Counted from the first letter of the stretch, positions 9,507 to 19,026 are shown. The stretch: DNA of 64,000 bases from Parabacteroides sp. PFB2-10 (GCF_029893085.1 NZ_JARXWI010000015.1:1-64000); one strand, 5' to 3'. Made by a program: numbers and translations. The notes: a model not told the origin generated them from the sequence alone.

Positions 9507-10271
9507 ATGAAGATCATCACGTATAATGTAAACGGTTTGCGCGCGGCCATCACAAAGGGTTTTCCGGAATGGCTGCAAGAGACTCAGCCGGACGTTCTCT
9601 GCCTGCAGGAGACCAAGTTGCAGGAAGATCAGTTTCCAGGAGAGGTGTTCGAAGCATTGGGGTATAAAAGTTATCTCTTTTGCGCCGAGAAAAAAGGATA
9701 TAGCGGTGTGGCAATCCTGACACGCCAAGAGCCTGATCATGTGGAATATGGCATGGGCATCGAGAAATACGACCGGGAAGGGCGGTTTATCCGGGCTGAT
9801 TTTGGGGATATTTCCGTGGTCAGTGTCTATCACCCTTCGGGAACCAGTGGCGACGAACGGCAGGCTTTTAAAATGGAGTGGCTGGAAGATTTCCAGCGTT
9901 ATGTGGTCGAGCTGCAGAAAGAACGACCCAATCTGATCCTCTGTGGTGATTATAATATTTGCCATGAGCCAATCGATATCCATGATCCGGTGCGCAATGC
10001 GAAGAATAGCGGTTTCCTGCCGGAAGAACGCGAATGGATGACACGCTTCCTCTCCGCGGGGTACACCGACACCTACCGCCACCTGCATCCAGATGTTGTG
10101 GGCTATACCTGGTGGAGCTATCGCTTCAATGCCCGGAAAAACAACAAAGGATGGCGTATCGACTATTGTATGGTCAGCGAACCTCTGCGCTCTCTGATCA
10201 GCGAAGCCACGATCCTGCACGATGTACATCATTCGGATCATTGTCCGGCGACACTGACAATCAATAAATAA
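9507..10271 (+). CDS. xth: Exodeoxyribonuclease III
   Basis: A 254-residue AP endonuclease and 3'-5' exonuclease of base-excision repair, in the EEP fold family. Visible catalytic elements are the start MKIITYNVNGLRAA (with the Asn), the metal-binding Glu in CLQETK, CGDYNICHEPIDI, and the terminal SDHCPATL with the catalytic His. The start is the ATG at 9507. A longer frame from 9450 runs through the promoter and is not needed. The two-component genes follow after 22 bases and may share its transcript. Confidence 0.92.
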   Translation: MKIITYNVNGLRAAITKGFPEWLQETQPDVLCLQETKLQEDQFPGEVFEALGYKSYLFCAEKKGYSGVAILTRQEPDHVEYGMGIEKYDREGRFIRADFGDISVVSVYHPSGTSGDERQAFKMEWLEDFQRYVVELQKERPNLILCGDYNICHEPIDIHDPVRNAKNSGFLPEEREWMTRFLSAGYTDTYRHLHPDVVGYTWWSYRFNARKNNKGWRIDYCMVSEPLRSLISEATILHDVHHSDHCPATLTINK

Positions 10272-10293
10272 CCCCAAGAGGAAGAAAATTTAT

Positions 10294-11637
10294 ATGACAA
10301 AACAAGGTACCCTATTGGTCGTTGACGATAACAAAGGCATACTGACAGCCGTTCAGATGTTGTTGAACTCCTGTTTTGAAAAGGTAATAACCATCAGCAA
10401 TCCCAATAAGATAAACGCCACGTTGCAGGCAGAGAAAATTGATGTCGTCCTATTGGATATGAATTTCAGTGCAGGCATCAATAGCGGAAACGAAGGGCTG
10501 TTCTGGCTTTCGGAGATCAAGAAAAAAGAGCCTTCCCTTCCCGTTGTTCTCTTCACGGCCTATGCTGATATAGAGCTGGCGGTCAGGGGAATCAAAGAGG
10601 GAGCAGCCGATTTCGTTGTTAAACCATGGGATAATCAAAAATTGATCGAGTCTTTGCAAAACGCTTATAAACAACGGAAAGGCGAAAACAAAGCCCAGCG
10701 GAAAATACAACCACTATCGACTGAAAGCGGCATGTTCTGGGGAGAGAGCCAGGCGATGCTGCAACTGCGTCATTTGATCGAAAAGGTAGCGGTGACCGAT
10801 GCCAATATCCTGATCACCGGGGAAAACGGAACCGGGAAAGAGATGCTTGCCCGGGAGATTCATCTGCTTTCGCGACGCAAGAACGAGGCAGTTATCACGG
10901 TCGATATGGGAGCGATCACGGAAACACTGTTCGAGAGCGAATTGTTTGGGCATGTGAAAGGCGCGTTTACCGATGCGCGTGCCGATCGTCCGGGTAAATT
11001 CGAAGCCGCCAATAACGGAACCCTTTTCTTGGATGAAATTGGTAATCTACCCTACCATTTACAGGCGAAACTATTGACGGTGCTTCAACAGCGGGCAGTC
11101 GTTCGTGTAGGAAGTAATACCCCTATCCCGGTGAATATACGCCTGATCAGTGCGACCAACCGGGATCTGACGCAGATGGTGCATGAAGGAAGTTTCCGCG
11201 AAGACCTGTTGTATCGCATGAATACGATCCATGTGGAGATCCCTTCCTTGCGTCAGCGCATTGAAGATGTGATACCTCTTGCGGAGATATTCTTAGTGAA
11301 ATACGGCAATATTTATGGCAAACCGAACCTGCAATTATCTCCTCAGGTGAAGGCAAAACTGAAAGAACTGCCCTGGATGGGGAATATTCGGGAACTGGAA
11401 CACACCATTGAGAAGGCGGTTATCATCGGAGACGGGAAGATATTGGATGTAAACGATTTCCATTTCCCGCAAAAGCCGGTAACTCCGCTCAAGGAATCGA
11501 CCACTCTGGAGGAGATGGAATACAATATGATCAAAAATGCGATGGATAAATGCAATGGCAACCTGTCGATGGTGGCTAATCAATTGGGTATTTCGCGGCA
11601 GACGCTCTATAATAAGATCAAGCGTTACGGATTGTAA
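10294..11637 (+). CDS. NtrC-family sigma-54-dependent response regulator
   Basis: A 447-residue three-domain activator. The receiver domain spans residues 5-125 with the phospho-acceptor Asp55 in LLDMNF. The AAA+ domain has Walker A GENGTGKE (176-183), the sigma-54 contact loop GAFTDA (223-228, with Asp in place of the usual second Gly) and Walker B LFLDEI. A Fis-type helix-turn-helix ends the protein (LSMVANQLGISRQTLYNKIK). When phosphorylated it should form a ring and drive open-complex formation by RNA polymerase with sigma-54. Its partner kinase follows after 14 bases. The targets are unknown. Sigma-54-like sites lie before clpC and htpG in this window. Confidence 0.92.
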   Translation: MTKQGTLLVVDDNKGILTAVQMLLNSCFEKVITISNPNKINATLQAEKIDVVLLDMNFSAGINSGNEGLFWLSEIKKKEPSLPVVLFTAYADIELAVRGIKEGAADFVVKPWDNQKLIESLQNAYKQRKGENKAQRKIQPLSTESGMFWGESQAMLQLRHLIEKVAVTDANILITGENGTGKEMLAREIHLLSRRKNEAVITVDMGAITETLFESELFGHVKGAFTDARADRPGKFEAANNGTLFLDEIGNLPYHLQAKLLTVLQQRAVVRVGSNTPIPVNIRLISATNRDLTQMVHEGSFREDLLYRMNTIHVEIPSLRQRIEDVIPLAEIFLVKYGNIYGKPNLQLSPQVKAKLKELPWMGNIRELEHTIEKAVIIGDGKILDVNDFHFPQKPVTPLKESTTLEEMEYNMIKNAMDKCNGNLSMVANQLGISRQTLYNKIKRYGL

Positions 11638-11651
11638 AAATAGAGAATGAG

Positions 11652-12998
11652 ATGAGACAACTGACAACGATCCGCCTTTTTTTCAAACGAATACTCGACA
11701 ATGTCTATTTCCGCCTGCTTCTGGTGGTGGGATGTACGGTGGGCACAATGTGGTTTTATCAGTCAGGCAAATGGGAATGGTTTGTTTTATCGCTGGTCGG
11801 ACTGTTCGTCTCTATTCTGTTGATTGGCAATCTATACAGAAGAAATGCTCGCAAGATCGCTTTTATGTTCGATGCGATCGACAACAGCGACTATGCATTT
11901 AAGTATGCTACCCGGGGGCATGCCTCCGACGATAAGTTGGTCAGCGAATCGATGAACCGCATTACCCAAATCCTTTTCCAGGCAAAGTCGGAAGCAGCTC
12001 AGCAGGAGAAATACTATGAACTGATCATGGATTCGGTTTCTACCGGTATTATTGTATTGGATGATAATGGCTATATTTACCAGACAAACAAAGAGGCTCT
12101 CCGGCTTTTGGGCTTATCGATTTTTACACATGTCAAACAGTTAGCAAAGGTAGATACAGGTGTCGCTCAGGTGATGCAGCAGATACAGCCGGGCGAAAAG
12201 CACCAGGTTACCTTTACAAACGAGCGCGGAACGGTTTATCTCTCCCTGCGTGTGTCGGAAATGACCTTACAATCGAAGCACTTGCGCATTATTGCCATCA
12301 ATGATATCAACCGCGAATTGGATGAAAAGGAGATAGACTCCTGGATCAGGCTGACGCGTGTGTTGACACATGAAATTATGAATTCCGTGACACCGATCAC
12401 CTCACTGAGCGACACACTTCTGTCGATGCACCAAGGAGATGTGAATGAGGATATTAGAAACGGTTTGGAAACAATCAGTACAACAGGAAAAGGCTTGATT
12501 GCCTTTGTGGATTCATACCGCAAATTCACCCGCATTCCTACCCCCAACCCTACTTTGTTTTATGTAGGTAAGTTCTTAGACAGGATGATCCAGTTGGCAA
12601 AGCATCAGAACAACTACCCGATGATCGAAGTTATCAGCATCGTAGAACCGGACGATCTGATCGTTTACGCCGACGAAAACCTGATCACACAGGTGGTACT
12701 CAACCTATTGAAGAACGCAATGCAGGCCATTGGTGGCGAACGCAGCGACGGAAAGATCCTGATCCGTGCCTTTTCTACCGAGGAGGAGGCAGTAGTTATC
12801 GAGGTGAGCAACAACGGTCCTATCATCCCGGCGGAAGAGATCGAACATATTTTCATCCCATTCTTTACCACCAAAGAAGGCGGAAGCGGTGTCGGTCTCT
12901 CCGTATCCCGACAGATCATGCGCCTTTCGGGCGGCAGCATCGCGCTGAAAAACAATGCTCCACCCTTCTCGACTACGTTTGTATTGACCTTTCCGTAA
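11652..12998 (+). CDS. Membrane sensor histidine kinase, NtrB-like
   Basis: A 448-residue kinase with two N-terminal membrane segments (about residues 18-36 and 43-60) joined by only a few residues, so it has almost no outer domain. Next come a linker and a PAS-like domain (about 120-220), which probably senses a cytoplasmic signal. The phosphorylated His is H240 in the variant H-box LTHEIMNSVTPI. The ATPase domain shows NLLKNAMQAI (N box) and GVGLSVSRQIM (G box). It lies directly after the NtrC-type regulator and is almost certainly its kinase. Confidence 0.9.
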   Translation: MRQLTTIRLFFKRILDNVYFRLLLVVGCTVGTMWFYQSGKWEWFVLSLVGLFVSILLIGNLYRRNARKIAFMFDAIDNSDYAFKYATRGHASDDKLVSESMNRITQILFQAKSEAAQQEKYYELIMDSVSTGIIVLDDNGYIYQTNKEALRLLGLSIFTHVKQLAKVDTGVAQVMQQIQPGEKHQVTFTNERGTVYLSLRVSEMTLQSKHLRIIAINDINRELDEKEIDSWIRLTRVLTHEIMNSVTPITSLSDTLLSMHQGDVNEDIRNGLETISTTGKGLIAFVDSYRKFTRIPTPNPTLFYVGKFLDRMIQLAKHQNNYPMIEVISIVEPDDLIVYADENLITQVVLNLLKNAMQAIGGERSDGKILIRAFSTEEEAVVIEVSNNGPIIPAEEIEHIFIPFFTTKEGGSGVGLSVSRQIMRLSGGSIALKNNAPPFSTTFVLTFP

Positions 12999-13011
12999 AC
13001 AGTATAAAAAC

Positions 13012-13050
13012 GAAAAAGCTGCCCAATTATGGACAGCTTTTCTTTTTTTC
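13012..13050. terminator. Rho-independent terminator
   Basis: AAAAGCTG (13014-13021) pairs with CAGCTTTT (13034-13041), followed by a T-run, with an A-run on the other side. It serves the kinase operon on plus and may serve the YegP-like gene on minus. Confidence 0.8.
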
Positions 13051-13069
13051 AACAGTTATTTCTCGGTTT

Positions 13070-13405
13070 TTATATGATCGTTAAATCGACTAAGGTTGCT
13101 TCCGGAGCATTCTTCTTAACGGACTCAATACCATTTTTCATCGCAGCTTCGCTGTTATACATCTCGCTGGTACCGACAACTTGTCCGTTTGATGCTTTCA
13201 AATTAAAGTAAGAACGATTGTCTTTCGATGTCTTGATTTCGTAACGAGTATCGATCTGACTGTTCTTACGTACGGATTCAATTCCCTTCAAACAACTATC
13301 TTTGGCTACATATCCTTCACTTGTCAGAATAACCTGACCGTTGCCTGCTTTCAAATTGAACTGGAATTCTCCATTCTTTCTCTTTGTTACTTCAAATTTT
13401 CCCAT
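13070..13405 (-). CDS. YegP-like DUF1508 protein with two repeats
   Basis: A 111-residue protein made of two copies of the roughly 50-residue DUF1508 unit (FEVTKRKNGEFQFNLKAGNG and YEIKTSKDNRSYFNLKASNG, each followed by GQV and an SE.Y turn). Small proteins of this family occur widely and are often stress-related, but the molecular role is not known. The start is the ATG at 13405 (MGKFEV). The longer frame from 13450 adds 15 unlikely residues. Confidence 0.85.
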   Translation of the reverse strand: MGKFEVTKRKNGEFQFNLKAGNGQVILTSEGYVAKDSCLKGIESVRKNSQIDTRYEIKTSKDNRSYFNLKASNGQVVGTSEMYNSEAAMKNGIESVKKNAPEATLVDLTII

Positions 13406-13483
13406 AATTCTTTTTCTTTTTGTTTGGTACTTATATAACAAGGGCTGCATGGAATATGTTCAAAATTAACAAACTTAAACTTT

Positions 13484-16400
13484 TCAAGAGTAAGCCATCA
13501 TGAAATGCAAGCGGTTTTGCAGGTTTACCTCTGCCACTCCCCCATCTATATCGAGATACAAAATATTCATCTCCGGATAGATCTTTTTCAGCCTCTTCTC
13601 TACACCACGCGCCACTATATGGTTGGCGATGCATCCAAAAGGCTGTATGCAGACCACTTTGTTTACTCCCTGGCGAGCATAACAGGCCACTTCTGCCGGA
13701 ATCGACCAGCCTTCGCCGAACTGATGCGCCAGGTCGAGTATTTCGGAAGCATACTCCGCTTTGACAAAGACCGACTCAGAAGGTTCGTAAAACCGGAAAT
13801 CTTTCATGCGGTTCTCGAACACTTGCATTTGTTTATTGATATATTTCCAGGCAATCGAGTTAAAGAGATCGCTCAAAACCGAAGCTTTCTTCACTCCGTT
13901 CTTCACGTTGGTCTGCGCGTTCACAAAATAGGGTAATACGAAATCCATAATGGGCGGCGTGTGTACCTCCATCCCTTTCGAACGCAGCCATTCCGTGATA
14001 TGCGCCTGACCATAGTTGTTGTATTTCAAATAGATCTCTCCAATCAGTCCTACTTTGGTAAACGCGCGGTCATAAATCTCTATCTGGTTGAAGTCGGCAA
14101 CAGCTTGTTCTAATAGTTTCACTAAGCAATGATAATCGTTACGCTGCGTGGCCTTCACCCCCTGTTCGATATAGAAGTCAAACAGCTTCTTTGTTTCTCC
14201 CTCTTTCTTCTCCCGGATGACGAGCGAGCTATACATGTTCTGAATGGCATCCGCATAGAGTATCGCGTAAATAATGATATGAATCAACTTGGCAACCGGC
14301 ACCTTAAAGGCACTCTGATCGTTCTGATACACCTTGCCCGTACTTACAGCCAGTACCGGAATATCCTTGAAACCGGCGTTCCGGATGGCGGTTTTTATTT
14401 GTGAGATATAGTTCGTTGCCCGACATTGTCCGCCTGTTTGCGTAATGGCCACCACCGTATTCTCCAGGTCGTACTGCCCGGATTGTAATCCCATAATGAT
14501 ATCTCCCACGATCAGGGTCGAAGGGTAACAAACCTCATTATGCCCGTATTTCAAGCCGATCTCTGCCGATGCCTTCGATGATTTGGGCAGATTGACAATC
14601 CTATACCCAGCCAGTTCGCCGATAGCCGGGATAAAAGGCGAGATATAATCGGCAAACCAGGGAATGATAATGGTCTTCTTCCGGTCTTCCTTTTTATAGG
14701 TCACCCCGTAGGCTTCAAAGCCTTTCGCTTCCGAAGGCATATCAGTTGGCTGAGCAGCCTTCAACGATTCGATCAACGAACGCAAGCGCAAACGAACAGA
14801 ACCGGGACTGGCTATCTCGTCTATCCGCAATATCGTATGGTTCTTTCCTGCCTGTTTCAGGATATCTCCGATCTCATCCATAAAGAAAGAGTCGGGACCA
14901 CATCCGAAGGAGTTCAATTGAATATACTGCACATTCCGGGGCAATTTTGCCACCTCTACCGCAGCCTGCACCGTACGATTCGGGTAAGACCACTGGGAGA
15001 TGATATTCAATGCGCCAAAACCCTGTTGGTTTGTCACGCGAAACACATCATCCGTAAACACATAGCCTCCCAGATCCGACAGAATCTGCCCTGTCTTCTG
15101 ATGGATAAGCGGGTCGGTATGATAAGGGCGTCCGGCAACCACAAAGACAGGTTCGTTGTTTGCCACGGCCTCGTCAAAGCGTCTTTTCTGCTCAACAGCC
15201 AGTTTCTCTTTTGTGGCGGCCCGCTCCTTCAGAGCGCTCTTAAACGCATTTCGGAAGATCTCCTTGGGAATACCTATGGAAGAAAGATAATTCCAGCAAG
15301 CCTTTTCGAGCGCCCGATCGCTACTGAAGGTAACCACCGGTTTGTCGAAAGGGATGCCAAAGCGCTCTTCCGGGTTCATGGCCGAACGGATCACATCCGG
15401 ATATCCGCTGACTACCGGACAGTTATACGAGTTATTCGCTTTCCCGAATTCATCTTCTTCTTTCGGCACAATGGGATAAAAGATACGATCCACCCCTGCT
15501 TCCGCCAACGCATGGATATGCCCATGTACCAATTTGGCCGGGAAACAGATATTCTCTGACATCACGCTGCCCACTCCTTTCTGATAAAGCGCAAAGGTGG
15601 ACTCCGGCGACAAGACAAGCCGCAAGCCGCAACTGGTGAACAATTTATGCCAGAAAGGATAGTTTTCGAACATATTCAACACCCGCGGAATACCTATAAC
15701 AGGCAGGTTTTCGTTTTTCGCCGCATGTTCTTCCCGTTGGAAAAGGATCTCGTTTTTCTTTTCAAACGCGTTGAATCCTTTCTTATGCACCGTGTTTTTA
15801 TTGAAAAAGACCTTTTCGCACTTATTCCCTGCATAAGAGGTATTCCCGTTATTGAAGCGGAAACGCAATACGGAGCATTTGTTGGTACAACCCTTACACT
15901 GCAACTCTTTGGTTTCGATATGATCCACTTCGGGCAAAGCTTCATGTCCGGTGAACGAGGTTGTCCTTTCCTCGCTCCACCTTCGCTGGGCATACAAAGC
16001 AGCGCCCAGGGCACCCATCAGTTCGGGATGATCGGTGGTGCTGACCGTTTTCCCCGATAGTTGTTCCAACACACGGTAGACCGCGTCGTTGCGGAAGGTA
16101 CCTCCCTGCACCACGATGTGATCGCCCAGTTGGTTCAGGTTATTTATTTTAAGCACTTTATACAAGCAATTCTTCACCACCGAATAGGCCAGTCCAGCCG
16201 CAATATCCCCGATTTCAGCCCCTTCACGCAGGGCTTGTTTCACTTTGGAATTCATAAACACCGTACACCGCGAACCCAGATCGCTCGGACAGGCCGACAT
16301 ACAGGCTGCCTTCGAGAAGTCGGATAGGGAAATATGCATGGTCGAGGCAAAGTTTTGCAGGAAAGAGCCGCAGCCCGACGAACAGGCCTCGTTTAGTTCG

Positions 16401-17740
16401 ATGTTGGAAATAATGCCTTTATCGACAAAGAGCGACTTCATATCCTGCCCGCCGATATCGAGTATGAACGAGACTTCCGGATCCACATACTGAGCACCGG
16501 AAAGATGCGCCATGGTCTCTACAATCCCGTAGTCCAGGTTGAGAGCCGACCGAACCAGGTCTTCCCCGTATCCTGTCACGGCAGAAGAGAGAAAGCGGTA
16601 ATTCACCCCTTTTTCTGCCGCACTCCGATAAAACTCCTGCAGGCCTTCCACCACCTTTTTCAACGGATTCCCTTCGTTCGCACTATAATAGGTGTAGAGA
16701 ATATGTCCGTCTTCTTTCATCACAACGATTTTGGTCGTGGTCGAACCGGAGTCAATGCCCAAGAAACAGGTTATATCTTGTTCGATGCCTAAAGGTTCCA
16801 ACTTGATTTTTTTGATCTTTCTTGTCTCTTTCCAATGGATGTACTCCTCTTCCCCTTTAAACAGAGGAGGCAAGGTATCTTTCTCTTCCGTTTTGGTCGC
16901 GTTTAATTGCTGAAGCAGCGACGGGATATCGACAGTTTGTCCGCTCTCTTCCTTTAATAAAAGAGCGCAGCCCAATGCTGGGAAGTATTCGCCGTTTTCA
17001 GGCATAAGAAAGTCATCCTCTTCCAGTTGAAGCAACTCCTGGAAGGCATGGCGAAGCGCCGGCAGGAAAGTCAACGGCCCACCGATGCACAATATCTTAC
17101 GTTCGATATCGTATCCCCGGGCCAATGAAGTGATGCATTGCAACGCTACCGTATGAAGAATAGAGGCCGAGAGATCATTCACCGGTACGTTCCGGCAAAT
17201 CAGGTTCTGCACGTCCGTCTTGGCAAACACACCACAACGCGATGCAATCGGATAGATCTTGTCATAATGCATCGCCTGCCGGCCCAAGGCTTCGATAGTA
17301 ATATGCATCAGGTCGGCCATTTGATCGATAAACGCGCCCGTACCTCCCGCGCAATTCCCGTTCATACGGATATCGGGCTGTTTCCCGGAGTGGAAGAATA
17401 CCATTTTGGCATCTTCCCCGCCCAGGTCGATCAGGGTGCGCGTGTCGGGATAGAGCCGGTTGACCACCTCCACAGAGGAGACCACCTCCTGTACAAACGG
17501 GATGCCCGTACGCTCGGCAATGCCCAGCCCGGCCGAACCTGTGATCTGTATCCGATAAGACAACTCAGGGAACGTACGGATAATCGTTTGGAGCTCTTCC
17601 GCGAATATGCGGTTGATATTGGCTTTATGACGACGATAGGTTTTGTAGATGATGATGTCGGAAGGGTCTAATACGACCATCTTTATCGTAGTAGAACCCA
17701 CATCAATCCCCACCCGACACAGTTGTTGATCTTTTTTCAT
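13484..17740 (-). CDS. Giant 2-hydroxyacyl-CoA dehydratase activase/subunit fusion
   Basis: A 1418-residue protein with two ASKHA ATPase domains of the BcrAD/BadFG/HgdC type in tandem. Domain one starts with GIDVGSTTIKMVVLD and has the iron-sulfur Cys in NGNCAGGTGAF. Domain two (from about residue 325) has LGIDSGSTTTKIVVM and NEACSSGCGSF. A Cys cluster follows (CKGCTNKC, then GNKCEK). The rest resembles DUF2229 and the HgdB/D dehydratase fold, with GRPYHTDPLIH and CYPSTLIVGD. HgdC-type proteins use ATP to push an electron into a dehydratase. The substrate of these giant fusions is not established. The upstream TetR gene is probably its regulator, and a perfect operator-like palindrome lies just before its start. 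Confidence 0.87.
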   Translation of the reverse strand: MKKDQQLCRVGIDVGSTTIKMVVLDPSDIIIYKTYRRHKANINRIFAEELQTIIRTFPELSYRIQITGSAGLGIAERTGIPFVQEVVSSVEVVNRLYPDTRTLIDLGGEDAKMVFFHSGKQPDIRMNGNCAGGTGAFIDQMADLMHITIEALGRQAMHYDKIYPIASRCGVFAKTDVQNLICRNVPVNDLSASILHTVALQCITSLARGYDIERKILCIGGPLTFLPALRHAFQELLQLEEDDFLMPENGEYFPALGCALLLKEESGQTVDIPSLLQQLNATKTEEKDTLPPLFKGEEEYIHWKETRKIKKIKLEPLGIEQDITCFLGIDSGSTTTKIVVMKEDGHILYTYYSANEGNPLKKVVEGLQEFYRSAAEKGVNYRFLSSAVTGYGEDLVRSALNLDYGIVETMAHLSGAQYVDPEVSFILDIGGQDMKSLFVDKGIISNIELNEACSSGCGSFLQNFASTMHISLSDFSKAACMSACPSDLGSRCTVFMNSKVKQALREGAEIGDIAAGLAYSVVKNCLYKVLKINNLNQLGDHIVVQGGTFRNDAVYRVLEQLSGKTVSTTDHPELMGALGAALYAQRRWSEERTTSFTGHEALPEVDHIETKELQCKGCTNKCSVLRFRFNNGNTSYAGNKCEKVFFNKNTVHKKGFNAFEKKNEILFQREEHAAKNENLPVIGIPRVLNMFENYPFWHKLFTSCGLRLVLSPESTFALYQKGVGSVMSENICFPAKLVHGHIHALAEAGVDRIFYPIVPKEEDEFGKANNSYNCPVVSGYPDVIRSAMNPEERFGIPFDKPVVTFSSDRALEKACWNYLSSIGIPKEIFRNAFKSALKERAATKEKLAVEQKRRFDEAVANNEPVFVVAGRPYHTDPLIHQKTGQILSDLGGYVFTDDVFRVTNQQGFGALNIISQWSYPNRTVQAAVEVAKLPRNVQYIQLNSFGCGPDSFFMDEIGDILKQAGKNHTILRIDEIASPGSVRLRLRSLIESLKAAQPTDMPSEAKGFEAYGVTYKKEDRKKTIIIPWFADYISPFIPAIGELAGYRIVNLPKSSKASAEIGLKYGHNEVCYPSTLIVGDIIMGLQSGQYDLENTVVAITQTGGQCRATNYISQIKTAIRNAGFKDIPVLAVSTGKVYQNDQSAFKVPVAKLIHIIIYAILYADAIQNMYSSLVIREKKEGETKKLFDFYIEQGVKATQRNDYHCLVKLLEQAVADFNQIEIYDRAFTKVGLIGEIYLKYNNYGQAHITEWLRSKGMEVHTPPIMDFVLPYFVNAQTNVKNGVKKASVLSDLFNSIAWKYINKQMQVFENRMKDFRFYEPSESVFVKAEYASEILDLAHQFGEGWSIPAEVACYARQGVNKVVCIQPFGCIANHIVARGVEKRLKKIYPEMNILYLDIDGGVAEVNLQNRLHFMMAYS

Positions 17741-17759
17741 GTTAATGTCCTCCCCCTTC

Positions 17760-17775
17760 TTAAACGATCGTTTAA
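17760..17775. promoter_or_regulatory. Perfect 16-bp palindrome, candidate TetR operator
   Basis: TTAAACGATCGTTTAA is a perfect palindrome between the tetR stop and the start of the activase gene, 20 bases before its ATG. A close copy lies before tetR at 18416-18431. The pairing suggests that the TetR protein binds both. Confidence 0.75.
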
Positions 17776-17792
17776 TTCACAGGCAAAAAAAA

Positions 17793-18410
17793 TTATGGTT
17801 TGAGAGCTTGTATAACAAAACGTTTCACATAGTCTTTATGCTGAACCAGTACCTCATGATATTCCTCCATGGATCGACCGGTCACTTTCACGGCCAGCGA
17901 ACCGAAAATAAAAGGGAATACGCATAGGGAGAGTATGTTCAGGAGCAGATCCAATACCGATGTTTCCCTAATATTCCCCAGGCGTCCCTCCTCTTCCAGT
18001 CGTTTGGATATGTTGAGGAAGATATCGTAAGGTTCGCGTCTTTGGATGCGCTCGGGCAACTTCTCAGGATGCTGATTGATCTCATACAATATGAAAATAG
18101 GGATCTGTGGATATTCCATCAGGCTCTCATAATAGGAATCGATCCATTTCTCTATCAGTTCCAGGATCGGCATATCCGAACGGAGCACGGAAAATACGCG
18201 GTTCATTACCACATCAAACGCCTCTTCGAAGATGTATTCAAACAGGTTATACTTGGAGTGATAATAATAATTGATCATCGCCACGTTCGTTTCCGACGCA
18301 GCTGCTATATCCCTGATACTCGTGCCGTTATAGCCTTTCTCAATGAAAAGTCGGCGCGCCACCTCCAGAATCCTGCCTTTTACATCTGTATTTTCTTTCT
18401 CTTTAAACAT
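17793..18410 (-). CDS. TetR/AcrR family transcriptional regulator
   Basis: A 205-residue regulator. The N-terminal helix-turn-helix is canonical (LFIEKGYNGTSIRDIA, then NVAMINYYYHSKYNLFEYIF, residues about 18-60). The C-terminal ligand-binding part has hydrophobic helices. It lies 52 bases upstream of the giant dehydratase activase on the same strand. Operator-like palindromes lie before both genes, so it probably represses itself and the activase in response to an acyl or other small hydrophobic ligand. The ligand is unknown. Confidence 0.9.
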   Translation of the reverse strand: MFKEKENTDVKGRILEVARRLFIEKGYNGTSIRDIAAASETNVAMINYYYHSKYNLFEYIFEEAFDVVMNRVFSVLRSDMPILELIEKWIDSYYESLMEYPQIPIFILYEINQHPEKLPERIQRREPYDIFLNISKRLEEEGRLGNIRETSVLDLLLNILSLCVFPFIFGSLAVKVTGRSMEEYHEVLVQHKDYVKRFVIQALKP

Positions 18411-18415
18411 TTGTT

Positions 18416-18431
18416 TTAAACACTTGTTTAA
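18416..18431. promoter_or_regulatory. Near-palindrome before tetR, candidate operator
   Basis: TTAAACACTTGTTTAA is a palindrome with one mismatched pair and shares its TTAAAC/GTTTAA ends with 17760-17775. It lies between the candidate tetR -7 element and the ATG, where bound protein would block transcription. Confidence 0.7.
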
Positions 18432-18584
18432 CGCAAAGGAACTGATTATTATCGTCTCAGCAAATGTTTGGAGGCTTTTAAAACATAAAGGTTGTTAATA
18501 AGTCTTGATTGCCTTTATCGTATCTATTCAGATCAGGACGAAAAAACCCGATAGAGGCTAAATAGTCACACAGCTGACAGCAAT

Positions 18585-18790
18585 ATGTTAAAATATCGAT
18601 TGTAAGTAAAAAAGCCGTTTTGCTTACAAATCCATACGTTAAAAAATGTTTCTCCCGGGAGTTTGTCTTCAAAGTCCCGCTTTTTTGCGCGCAAAGTCCC
18701 TCCGAAATTACAAATCATAAATTAGAGGGTTCGCGGAAAATGGGCGTTTTAACGTTTGTTTACATTATTGCAAGATGGCTTAATACTTGC
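18585..18790 (-). repeat. Dispersed element B, copy B3 (long form)
   Basis: Aligns with B1 (192-398) along its whole length, including the hairpin of GATTGTAAG with CTTACAAATC, the CTCCCGGGAG core and TTTTTTGCGCGCAAAGTC. The right end reads TGGCTTAATACTTGC, which by itself looks like a sigma-54 site. Confidence 0.7.
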
Positions 18791-18921
18791 TTGTAAAGCA
18801 AAATGGTCTTTTTGTTGTCCCTTAGTTTGTATTTTATTATTTTAAGTTTCCGACATCTCCCGTTTGTATATTGTCATTTTTCATCGTTCGTTTTTTGCGG
18901 AGAATCCCCATGGATACTATA

Positions 18922-19026
18922 TTGTACAACGTACATAAAGGCGGTTACTGTATTGTTTACACTAAGTGGAAATGTGTTATTGTACAAAGTAAGATAACAA
19001 AGAGTCTTATCTATAAGTGTTTACAC
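18922..19026. promoter_or_regulatory. Paired motifs, candidate operators of the xylose regulator
   Basis: TTGTACAA occurs at 18922-18929 and 18980-18987, and TGTTTACAC at 18954-18962 and 19018-19026, all upstream of the xylose operon promoter. Repeated motifs here fit binding by the Nudix-type regulator encoded next door, but which of the two is its site cannot be decided from this locus alone. Confidence 0.4.

Noticed and set aside
9327-10277. 316-codon open frame on minus opposite xth
   Set aside because: It lies antisense to a certain gene and runs into the palindromic array. The product resembles nothing.
18776-18790. TGGCTTAATACTTGC, a third sigma-54-like match
   Set aside because: It lies at the end of repeat copy B3, the same place in copy B1 reads TGGCTGAATAGTCAC without the TTGC half, and the next gene starts over 300 bases downstream behind its own promoter.
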